Below are positions 8,257 through 16,400 of a stretch of DNA of 32,199 nucleotides, in pieces. The position numbers and the translations under genes are program-made. This stretch comes from Acidimicrobiia bacterium (lineage in GTDB: Bacteria > Actinomycetota > Acidimicrobiia > IMCC26256 > Chersky-534), in NCBI GenBank assembly GCA_017882925.1, contig JADGOM010000082.1, positions 1 through 32,199 on the forward strand, read 5' to 3'. The first letter of the stretch is position 1. Each line of letters begins with the position of its first letter. Below the pieces are notes generated by a model. The model had not been told where the DNA came from and made no database searches. It was given only the letters and a program-made list of their open reading frames with translations.

Positions 8257-8763
8257 CTACGACGGCCAGACCGCGCGGAGCTTCTCGAAGCTCGCGCCGA
8301 TGGCCTCGGGGAGCACCCGGGCATCGGCGATGCTGGTCATGAAGTTGGTGTCGCCACCCCACCGCGGAAGCACGTGGAAGTGGAGGTGCCCCGGGATCCC
8401 GGCCCCCGCGGCGGCCCCCAGGTTGGCGCCGACGTTGAAGCCCGCGGGTTGGTAGGCGGCCCGCACGGCCCGGACCGCGGTCTGGAGCAGCTCCGTGAGC
8501 TCCCCCGCCGCCTCCCGGGAGATCGCGTCGAGGTCGGCCACGTGCTCGAGCGGCGCGACCATGATGTGGCCCGACGTGTAGGGGTACGCGTTCATCACCA
8601 CGAACATGTGCCCGGTGCGCGCGAGGACCATCGCCTCGCGGTCGTCGGTGGCGGCCGCGAGGCGGCACAGCACGCAGCCCTCGGCGTCGTGGCTCGGCGG
8701 CCCGCTGCCGGCGGACTCGATGTAGGGCATGCGCCAGCCGGCCCACAGGTGGTCGAGGCTCAT
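8257..8763 (-). CDS. HIT domain nucleotide hydrolase/phosphorylase-like protein
   Basis: Histidine-triad protein of 168 residues, of the type related to Ap4A phosphorylase found beside thrS and pgsA in mycobacteria. The triad HLHFH (H126, H128, H130) lies in PGHLHFHVLPRW, and CVLC (C30-C33) suggests half of a structural zinc site. The N-terminus LWAGWRMPYIES is typical of the actinobacterial subfamily. I chose the ATG at 8763; a GTG at 8784, 4 bp after the thrS stop, would add 7 poorly conserved residues. These enzymes cleave nucleotide phosphoanhydrides or phosphoramidates such as diadenosine polyphosphates or AMP conjugates. The exact substrate is unknown. Confidence 0.9.
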   Translation of the reverse strand: MSLDHLWAGWRMPYIESAGSGPPSHDAEGCVLCRLAAATDDREAMVLARTGHMFVVMNAYPYTSGHIMVAPLEHVADLDAISREAAGELTELLQTAVRAVRAAYQPAGFNVGANLGAAAGAGIPGHLHFHVLPRWGGDTNFMTSIADARVLPEAIGASFEKLRAVWPS

Positions 8764-8788
8764 GGGTCGACCCGGCTCGCCCACCGGC

Positions 8789-10777
8789 TCACGCGTGCTC
8801 GATGACGTCGGCCTCGACCTGCTCGACGAACGCGTCGAAGGGCACGCCCCGCTCGGGGTCGTCGGTCCCGCGCCGGTTGACGCCCACGGTGCCCTCCTCG
8901 GCGTCGGCGTCGCCCACCACGAGGACGTAGGGGATCTTCTGCACCTTGGCGTGGCGGACGCGCGCGCCGAGCGTGTCGGAGTGGGCCTCGAGCAGCTCGA
9001 CCCGGAAGCCGGCCGACCGCAGGCGGTCGACGACCCGGTACGCGTACGCGTGGTGGCGCTCGGCGACCGGCAGCACGCTCACCTGCACCGGCGCGAGCCA
9101 CACCGGGAACGCACCCGCGTAGTGCTCGACGAGGATCGCGAAGAACCGCTCGATCGATCCGAACAACGCGCGGTGGATCATGATCACCTGGTGCCGCTCG
9201 TTGTCGGCGCCGACGTACTCGATCCCGAACCGGTTGCCCATCTGGAAGTCGACCTGGATGGTCGAGAGCTGCCACCGCCGGCCGATCGCGTCGCGGAGGT
9301 GGATGTCGATCTTCGGGCCGTAGAAGGCGCCCTCGCCCTCGGCGACCTGGAACGGGAGGCCGCTCGCCTCGATCGTCTCGAACAGCGCGTCGGTGGCGAG
9401 CTTCCAGTCCTCGTCGCTGCCGACGCTCTTGTCGACCGGGCGGGTGCTGATGTCGGCCTCGAAGTCGCTGAAGCCGAACGCCCGCAGGATCTCGAGCACG
9501 AAGCTCACGAGCTCCTGGAGCTGCGGGACGATCTGCTCCCGGGTGCAGAAGATGTGGCTGTCGTCCTGCGTGAAGCCGCGGGTGCGCATCAGGCCGTGCA
9601 GGACGCCCGACTTCTCGAACCGGTACACCGTGCCGAGCTCGAAGATCTTGAGCGGCAGCTCGCGGTACGAGCGCATGTGGCTCTTGAAGATGAGGATGTG
9701 GAACGGGCAGTTCATCGGGCGCGGGTAGTAGGTGGCGCCCTCCATCTCCATCGGCGGGTACATCCCCTCGGCGTAGAAGCCGAGGTGGCCGCTCGTCTCC
9801 CACAGCACCGACTTGGCGATGTGCGGCGAGAACACGAGCTCGTAGCCGTTGGCCTCGTGGCGCTCGCGGGAGAAGTCCTCGAGGACGCGCCGGACCGCGG
9901 CGCCGTTGGGATGCCAGAGCGCGAGCCCCCCGCCGAGTTCGTCGGGGAACGAGAAGAGGTCGAGCTCGGCCCCGAGCTTCCGGTGGTCGCGCCGCTCCGC
10001 CTCCGCGAGCTGGTGCAGGTGCGCGTCGAGCGCGGCCTTGTCCTCCCACGCGGTGCCGTAGATGCGCTGGAGCATCGGCCGCTTCTCGTCGCCGCGCCAG
10101 TACGCGCCGGCCACCTTCATGAGCTTGAACGCGCCGAGCTTCCCGGTCGACGGCACGTGCGGGCCGCGGCACAGGTCGACGTAGAGCACGTTGCCCTCGG
10201 CGTCGACGTTGCGGTACACGGACACCGACCCCGCGTCGGCGAGATCGGCGCTCTCCTCCTCGGAGATGTCGCCCGCGCTCGCCCGCTCGATGATCTCGAG
10301 CTTGTAGGGCTGGTCGGCGAACACCGCCCGGCCGGCCTCCGGCTCGTACTCCTCGCGGAGGAACGGCTGGTTCTGCTTGACGATCTCGCGCATGCGGGCC
10401 TCGATGCGCTCGAGGTCGGCGTCGCTGAACCGCTTCCCGTCGGGGAGCTCGAAGTCGTAGTAGAAGCCGTCGGCGATCGACGGCCCGATCGCGTACTTCG
10501 CCCCCGGGAAGAGGTCGAAGACGGCCTGCGCCATCACGTGGCTGGTGCTGTGGCGCAGGAGGTCGCGGCCCGCGGCCGAGTTGCCGGTGACGATGCTGAC
10601 GTGGGCGTCGCGGTCGATCGGCCGGTCGAGATCGACGGGCTCGCCGTCGAGCTCGACCGCGAGCGCGGCCCTGGCCAGTCCGCGGCCGATGGATGCGGCC
10701 AGCTCCGCGCCCGTGGTCCCCGCGGGGTACTCGCGGGAGGAACCGTCGGGCAGCGTGAGGGTGATCGGGTCGGCCAT
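8789..10777 (-). CDS. thrS: threonyl-tRNA synthetase
   Basis: Class II aminoacyl-tRNA synthetase of 662 residues that charges tRNA-Thr. Domain order is a TGS domain (about 1-65), the N2 editing domain (HSTSHVMAQAV, and YVDLCRGPHVPSTG with the editing Cys), the catalytic core and an anticodon-binding domain (VSVLPVAERHHAYAYRV to the end). Catalytic zinc ligands appear as the Cys in MNCPFH, the His in DDSHIF and the His in IHRALFGS; motif 2 is RTRGFTQDDSH. The ATG lacks a good Shine-Dalgarno site, but a TAGCTT hexamer ends 9 nt before it, suggesting a leaderless mRNA. HIT and the small membrane protein follow closely on the same strand. Confidence 0.97.
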   Translation of the reverse strand: MADPITLTLPDGSSREYPAGTTGAELAASIGRGLARAALAVELDGEPVDLDRPIDRDAHVSIVTGNSAAGRDLLRHSTSHVMAQAVFDLFPGAKYAIGPSIADGFYYDFELPDGKRFSDADLERIEARMREIVKQNQPFLREEYEPEAGRAVFADQPYKLEIIERASAGDISEEESADLADAGSVSVYRNVDAEGNVLYVDLCRGPHVPSTGKLGAFKLMKVAGAYWRGDEKRPMLQRIYGTAWEDKAALDAHLHQLAEAERRDHRKLGAELDLFSFPDELGGGLALWHPNGAAVRRVLEDFSRERHEANGYELVFSPHIAKSVLWETSGHLGFYAEGMYPPMEMEGATYYPRPMNCPFHILIFKSHMRSYRELPLKIFELGTVYRFEKSGVLHGLMRTRGFTQDDSHIFCTREQIVPQLQELVSFVLEILRAFGFSDFEADISTRPVDKSVGSDEDWKLATDALFETIEASGLPFQVAEGEGAFYGPKIDIHLRDAIGRRWQLSTIQVDFQMGNRFGIEYVGADNERHQVIMIHRALFGSIERFFAILVEHYAGAFPVWLAPVQVSVLPVAERHHAYAYRVVDRLRSAGFRVELLEAHSDTLGARVRHAKVQKIPYVLVVGDADAEEGTVGVNRRGTDDPERGVPFDAFVEQVEADVIEHA

Positions 10778-10786
10778 ATGCGGCCG

Positions 10787-10792
10787 AAGCTA
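10787..10792 (-). promoter_or_regulatory. possible leaderless -10 box for thrS
   Basis: TAGCTT on the minus strand ends 9 nt before the thrS ATG. A weak -35-like TTGCGC lies 19 nt further upstream (10812-10817). No ribosome-binding site stands at normal distance; the GGAGGG upstream is about 20 nt away and lies before the -10 box. Confidence 0.4.
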
Positions 10793-10823
10793 TCTCTCCC
10801 TCCAGTCGCCGGCGCAACGCTTT

Positions 10824-10834
10824 TTGAAGTTCAA
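10824..10834. repeat. 11-bp palindrome upstream of thrS, possible operator
   Basis: TTGAA-C-TTCAA on the minus strand is a perfect inverted repeat around one base. It sits in an A/T-rich island of about 20 bp within very GC-rich DNA, next to TTGACC (10835-10840). It lies 47-57 bp before the thrS start and is a candidate regulator-binding site. No cognate regulator can be named. Confidence 0.35.
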
Positions 10835-10856
10835 GGTCAACTGCTGCCCGAGGGCC

Positions 10857-11504
10857 TCAGTCTCCTGGGGTTACCGGCGGATGGCTTCTCAGAAAATCGA
10901 CGGTGCGTACCCACGCGAGCGCGGCGGCCTCCTCGTCGAAGTCGGGTGCGCCCGCCTCCGCGAAGTTGTGGGCCACGTCGGGGTACACGTGCGAGACGAC
11001 GGGTCGCCCGGCGAGGCCGAGCCACGCCTCGGTCTGCGCCATCTCGTCGGGCGAGGCGAGGGGGTCGAGCGCCGCCGCGTGCAGCAGGTAGTCGGCCTCG
11101 GCGTCGTCGAAGTCGATGTGCTGGGTGCCGTAGTAGGCGACGACCGCGGCCACCGACTGCGGGAGCCGGGCCGAGAGCCACAGCGCCCACGACGCGCCCA
11201 TCGCGAAGCCGATCACGCCGACGGGGGCCCGGGGGTCGACGGTGAGGGCACGGAGCGCGTTGACCGACGCGAGCAGCAGGGACGCGGCCTCGTTGATGTC
11301 GAGCGCGGCGAGCGCGGCCTCGGCCGCCTCGGGCGTGCCGGGCACCTCGTCGTCGAACAGGTCGGGGGCGAGGACGCTGAAGCCCTCGTCGGCGAGCGCG
11401 TCGCACAGTGCCCGGGTGCCGCCGTTGAGGCCCCACCACGAATGGATCACGAGGACGCCCGGGCCCGGGCCGGTGGTGGGCTCGACGAAGTAGGCGTCGC
11501 GCAC
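10857..11504 (-). CDS. dienelactone hydrolase family protein lacking the catalytic nucleophile
   Basis: Alpha/beta-hydrolase of the dienelactone hydrolase family, 215 residues, starting at GTG 3 bp after the mshC-like stop. It has the family's N-terminal GVLVIHSWWGL, LAPDLFDD and the C-terminal acid/base positions D147 (ALDPLAS) and H179 (PDVAHNF). The nucleophile elbow, normally G-x-C/S-x-G, reads G-F-A-M-G, so Ala101 occupies the catalytic position; the next Ser is S105. Codon inspection (ggc ttc gcg atg ggc) confirms the Ala. It may therefore be a non-enzymatic binding protein or use another residue (inference). It lies at the end of the npdG-mshC-like operon. Confidence 0.85.
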   Translation of the reverse strand: MRDAYFVEPTTGPGPGVLVIHSWWGLNGGTRALCDALADEGFSVLAPDLFDDEVPGTPEAAEAALAALDINEAASLLLASVNALRALTVDPRAPVGVIGFAMGASWALWLSARLPQSVAAVVAYYGTQHIDFDDAEADYLLHAAALDPLASPDEMAQTEAWLGLAGRPVVSHVYPDVAHNFAEAGAPDFDEEAAALAWVRTVDFLRSHPPVTPGD

Positions 11505-11507
11505 GGA

Positions 11508-12689
11508 CTACGCCAGCGGGCGCGACAGGTCGAGACCCAGCAGCTGCGCGAGCTCGCGCAGCACCACCGGGGCGTCGGCGTCGTCGCCGCCCGAAAGGAT
11601 CGCGCTGGCCAGGTCGTCGAGCACGTCGGTCGCACGCGGCGCGTCGAGGTCGGCGTCGAGCGCGGCGCGCACCCGCTCGGCGTAGGGCGCCGGATCCGGT
11701 CCGGCCGCGCACGCGTTCGCCGCGAGCAGGCGGTGCAGCATCGCGGTGCCCTCTTCGATGTCGCTCTCGTACCACTCGAACCCGGCGCGGTAGTGGTGGC
11801 GCATCAATGCGAGCCGGATGGCGCGGGCGTCGGCCGTCTTCAGCAGATCGGAGATGAAGACCAGGTTGCCGAGCGACTTGCTCATCTTCTCGCCCTCGTA
11901 GTTCACGGTGGCGGAGTGGAGCCAGTGCCGCACGAAGGGCTTGCCCGTGGCCGACTCGCTCTGCGCGATCTCACACTCGTGGTGCGGGAAGATCAGGTCG
12001 GTGCCGCCGCCGTGGAGGTCGAGGGTGGGGCCGAGCTCGTGCATCGACATGGCCGAGCACTCCACGTGCCAGCCGGGCCGGCCGACCCCGAAGGGTGCGC
12101 GCCACGCGGGCTCGTCGGGGAGCGACGGCTGCCACAGCACGAAGTCGAGCGGGTCGCGGCGGTGCGGGTCCTCGGGGCGGCCGCCCCGCGCCTCGGCCAG
12201 CCGGAGCATGCGGTCGCGCGGATAGTGCGAGAGCTCGCCGAACCGGGGGAACGTGCTGATGTCGAAGTACACGGTGCCGGCCGTGAGGTACGCGTGGTCG
12301 CGCTCGAGCAGCTGCGACACCAGCTCGATGATCTGCGGGATGGCCTCCGTGGCCCGCGGCTCCTCGAACGGCGGGCGCATGTCGAGCGCCTCCATGTCGG
12401 AGTGGAAGCGGGCCATCTCCTGCTCGGCGAGCTCGAGGTACGGGATGCCGAGCTCGCGGGCCTTGGGGAGGATCGAGTCGTCGACGTCGGTGACGTTGCG
12501 CACCATGCGCACCTCGTGCCCGAGGTCTTCGAGCCGCCGGATCAGCAGGTCGTAGGTGAGGTACGTGGCCGCGTGGCCGAGGTGGGTGCTGTCGTACGGC
12601 GTGATCCCGCAGACGTACATGCGGACCAGGTGGTCCGGCTCGAAGGGGACGACCTTGCGGCGGGCGGTGTCGTAGAGCTCGATGGTCAC
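11508..12689 (-). CDS. mshC: MshC-like cysteine ligase (cysteinyl-tRNA synthetase family)
   Basis: Class I synthetase-fold enzyme of 393 residues. MshC uses ATP to join cysteine to glucosaminyl-inositol in mycothiol synthesis. The N-terminal signature MYVCGITPYDSTHLGHAATY (24-43) is MshC-like, with HLGH at 36-39. Zinc/cysteine ligands are C27, C211 and H236/H237, with KMSKS at 268-272. The length fits MshC; a full CysS is usually about 460 residues with a C-terminal tRNA-binding extension that is lacking here. Yet the HVECSAMS and ECEIAQSESATGKPF segments resemble CysS. The GTG start at 12689 overlaps the npdG stop by 4 bp (GTGA), so the two are translationally coupled. MshC is preferred, but tRNA-Cys charging cannot be excluded. 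Confidence 0.75.
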   Translation of the reverse strand: MTIELYDTARRKVVPFEPDHLVRMYVCGITPYDSTHLGHAATYLTYDLLIRRLEDLGHEVRMVRNVTDVDDSILPKARELGIPYLELAEQEMARFHSDMEALDMRPPFEEPRATEAIPQIIELVSQLLERDHAYLTAGTVYFDISTFPRFGELSHYPRDRMLRLAEARGGRPEDPHRRDPLDFVLWQPSLPDEPAWRAPFGVGRPGWHVECSAMSMHELGPTLDLHGGGTDLIFPHHECEIAQSESATGKPFVRHWLHSATVNYEGEKMSKSLGNLVFISDLLKTADARAIRLALMRHHYRAGFEWYESDIEEGTAMLHRLLAANACAAGPDPAPYAERVRAALDADLDAPRATDVLDDLASAILSGGDDADAPVVLRELAQLLGLDLSRPLA

Positions 12690-13342
12690 GATTCGATCCC
12701 GATCAGCCGCAAGCTGGCGCGGCCCTTGTGGCGGAGGTTGATGGTCAGCAACACCGCAGCGAACGTTTCCATGCCGATCGCGTTGAGCAGGGATCCGCCG
12801 TCGAGCGCCCGGAGGCCGGGGATGCTGCGCACGACCTCCATCAGCGTCTGCCGGGCCTCGTCGTCGTCGGCCAGGACGACGACGTCGGACTCCATGTCCT
12901 GGTCGAGCGCGGCGAACTCGGCCGCCGGGACCAGGTGGAAGGCCGTGCCGACCTTCGACTCCCAGAGCAGCGCCTGCATCTCGGCCGCGATCGACCCGTG
13001 CGGCGGCAGGATCGCGTTGAACTCGCGACCCTTCTTCGTGAGGTGGTTCGCCATCGAGACCACGACCTTGCCCACGAGCAGGTGCTGGTGCTGCTGCACC
13101 GTGGGGATCGCGGCGTCGGCGTTGACCGCGGCGATCACCACCGGGGCGTCGCACGCGCCGGCGTTGTCGATGGGGGTCAGCCCATCGACCCGGTCGCCCC
13201 ACTGCTCGCGCAACGCGGCCACCGCGGCCACGGCCTTCTCCTCCGAACGTGAGCCGAACAGCACGTCGTGGCCCACACTGGCGAGGCGGGCCGCGAGCCC
13301 GCTCCCGGCCGGGCCGGTGGCCCCCATCACTCCGATTCGCAT
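12686..13342 (-). CDS. npdG: F420H2:NADP+ oxidoreductase (NADPH-dependent F420 reductase)
   Basis: Cytoplasmic dinucleotide-binding enzyme of 218 residues that transfers hydride between NADPH and coenzyme F420. The Rossmann glycine motif GATGPAG is at residues 7-13, followed by GSRSEEKA, which binds the NADP phosphate. The family blocks MANHLTKKG and GTAFHLVPAAEFAALDQ are present, and length and ending (INLRHKGRASLRLIGIES) fit the TIGR01915-type family. The ATG start at 13342 lies 63 bp after dnaE. It overlaps the MshC-like gene by 4 bp, coupling a deazaflavin redox enzyme to a thiol-cofactor-type ligase. Its presence implies that the organism makes F420. Confidence 0.9.
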   Translation of the reverse strand: MRIGVMGATGPAGSGLAARLASVGHDVLFGSRSEEKAVAAVAALREQWGDRVDGLTPIDNAGACDAPVVIAAVNADAAIPTVQQHQHLLVGKVVVSMANHLTKKGREFNAILPPHGSIAAEMQALLWESKVGTAFHLVPAAEFAALDQDMESDVVVLADDDEARQTLMEVVRSIPGLRALDGGSLLNAIGMETFAAVLLTINLRHKGRASLRLIGIES

Positions 13343-13405
13343 CCGGGAAGCTTGGCACGCGGACGCCGAGGCCGGGTCAGCCCGGCCGCGGACCCGACGG
13401 CCCGA

Positions 13406-16400
13406 TCAGGCGATGCAGTCGACGCCCAGGAGGACCCGCAACTCGGCGAACAGGCCGTTGCGCGCGTCCACCAGGTACTCCTCGCCGAGCTTGAGCACGG
13501 TGACCTTCTCCGGGCTCTCGAGGTGGACGAACACGGTGGAATCGCCCGGGTGGCGCACGAGGATGTCGCGGAGGTTGCTCGCCTTGTCGTCGGTGAGGCT
13601 CCCGAGCTTGCACCGGAGGCGCACCGGCGGGCCGCCGTCGAGCACCAGCTCCGGCCGCGAGACGTCCATCGCGATGATCTTCGGCTGGTCGTCGCGACCG
13701 TCGAGGCGGCCCTTGATGCAGACGATCGCGTCCTCCTCGATCAGCTCCGAGTACTGGAGCATCGTCTTCGGGAAGACCATGACCTCGATGGCCGACGCGA
13801 GATCCTCGAGCACGAAGGTGGCCATGAGATCGCCCTTCTTCGTGTACTTCCGCTGCAGTGCGGTGACGACGCCGCCGACGGTGCGCATCTCGCCCTCCCG
13901 CGTGTCCCGGAACTCGGCGATCGAGCAGTCGACGTAGCGCTTGAGGGCGCGCTCGGCACTCATCATCGGGTGCTCGCTCACGTAGAGGCCGAGCATCTCC
14001 TTCTCCGCCGCGAGCCGCTCCTTCTTCGCGAACTCCGTGTCGGGGATCGCGACCTTCTCCTCGAAGGCGGCGGCGACGCCGTCGCCTCCCCCGCCCAGGT
14101 CGCCGAAGAGGCTCATGATCCCCGCGTCGCGCTCGCGGCGGCGGGCCAGCGTGGCGTCGACGATCTGCTCGAAGACCATGAGCAGTCCCTGGCGCGGGTG
14201 GCCGAGGGAGTCGAACGCGCCGGCCTTGATCAACGACTCGACCGTGCGCTTGTTGAGCACCATCGGGTCGACCCGCTCGCAGAAGTCGAAGAAGTCGGTG
14301 AAGGGGCCGTCGGCGTCGCGCGTCTGCAGCATGACGCCGACCAGGCCCTCGCCGACGTTGCGCACCGCCGAGAGCCCGAACCGGATGCCCTCGTCGCGCA
14401 CGGTGAAGTCGGACATGGACTCGTTGACGTCGGGCACCAGCACCGCGATGCCGAGCTGGCGGCACTCGTTGAGGTAGACGGCGGTCTTGTCCTTGTCACC
14501 CTTGGTGGAGGTGAGGAGCGCGGCGAGGTACTCGTGCGGGTAATGCGCCTTCAGATAGGCGGTCTGGTACGTGACGAGGCCGTAGCCCACGGAGTGGCTC
14601 TTGTTGAACGAGTAGTCGGCGAACGGCTCGATGATGTCGAACATCTCTTCGCCGAACTCGCGCGTGTGGCCCTGCGCGACGCAGCCGTCGACGAACTTCG
14701 AGCGCTCCTTGCGGATGAGCTCGCGGATCTTCTTGCCCGTGGCCTTGCGGAGGTTGTCGGCCTCCTCGAGCGAGTATCCGGCCAGCTTCTGCGACATGCG
14801 CATCATCTGCTCCTGGTAGATGCACAGGCCGTAGGTGGGCTCGAAGATGTCGCGGACGTCCTCGTGGTAGTAGGTGACCTCTTGCCGGCCGTTCTTCCGC
14901 TCGGCGTAGTCGGTGTGCATGTTGGCGGCCATCGGACCGGGCCGGTAGAGCGCGATGAGCGCGGCGACGTCTTCGAAGCTGGTGGGCGCGAGCGAGCGCA
15001 TCAGCGCGCGCATAGGCCCACCCTCGAGCTGGAACACGCCGATCGAGTCGCCCCGGCGCAGCAGCTCGAACGTCTGCTCGTCGTCGAGCGGGCAGTGGTC
15101 GATGTCGGGCCGCACCCCGGTGCGCTCCTCGACCAGGTCGAGGGTGATCTCGATGACGTCGAGGTTGCGCAGGCCCAGGAAGTCCATCTTGAGGAGGCCG
15201 AGGTCCTCGACGCCGTGCATCTCGTACTGCGTGACGATCGGCGCGTCCTCGATCGGGCCGCCGGCCACCGGCTTGCGCTGGATCGGGAGGTACTCGGTGA
15301 GCGGCTCGCGCGTGATGACGACCGCGGCGGCGTGGATGCCGTCCTGGCGGCGCAGACCCTCGAGACCACGGGCGACGTCGATGACGCGCTTGGCGTCGGG
15401 GTCGGTGGCGTAGAGCTCGCGCAGCTCGCCCGCCATCTTGTAGCCGTCGGTGTACTTCGGGTGCGGATCGAGGCACGCGTGCAGCGGCGTGTCGCGCCCC
15501 ATCACGAGCGGCGGCATCAGCTTGGCGATCTTGTCGCCGACGACGTAGGGGTAGCCGAGCACGCGCGCGCCGTCGCGCACGGCGGCTCGGGCCTTGATCG
15601 TGGAGAACGTGACGATCTGGGCGACGTGGTCCCAGCCGTAGCGCTGCGCGGCGTACTTGATCATGTCGCCGCGGTACCGGGAGTCGAAGTCCATGTCGAT
15701 GTCGGGCATCTGCTTGCGGCCCGGGTTGAGGAAGCGCTCGAAGAGCAGGTCGTAGCGGATGGGGTCGATGTCGACGATCCCGAGGCAGTAGGCGACCGCG
15801 GACCCGGCCGCGCTCCCCCGCCCGGGCCCGACCCGGATCCCGTGGCTCTTGGCGTAGCGGACGAGGTCCCAGACCACGAGGAAGTAGGCGGAGAAGCCCA
15901 TCTGCTGGATGACGCCGAGCTCGTGCTCCAGCCGCTCGAGCACGTGCAGCGCGGGCGTCTCGGCGTAGCGCTCCTTGGCGCCGTCGAAGACGAGCTCCTT
16001 CAGGTACGAGTCCTCGGTGTAGCCCTCGGGGACGCCGAATGTGGGCAGGCTCGGGATGCCGAACTCGATCTCGACGCTCGCGCGCTCGGCGATCCAGAGC
16101 GTGTTGTCGCACGACTCCTCGTACGTGCGGAAGAGGTGGCGCATCTCCGCGGAGGACTTCAGGTAGAACTCCTCCGCGTTGAACTTGAAGCGCTTCGGGT
16201 CGGAGACCAACGCCCCGGTCTGCACGCACAGCAGCGCGTCGTGCGCCTCCGCGTCGTGCTGGTGCGTGTAGTGGCTGTCGTTGGTCGCGAGCAGCGGCGC
16301 CTGCAATCGGCGCGCGATGTCGATCAGCGGCGGGATGACGTCGGCGTCCTCGGGCAGGCCATGGTCCTGCAGCTCCACGAAGAAGTTGGCCCGCCCGAAG

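Noticed and set aside
10801-10856. Rho-independent terminator after the dienelactone-hydrolase-like gene
   Set aside because: A T-run (10821-10825 on the plus strand) is present, but no stable stem precedes it in the direction of transcription.
8729-11245. 838-codon plus-strand open frame opposite thrS
   Set aside because: It is antisense to an unmistakable threonyl-tRNA synthetase, and its own translation has no family features.
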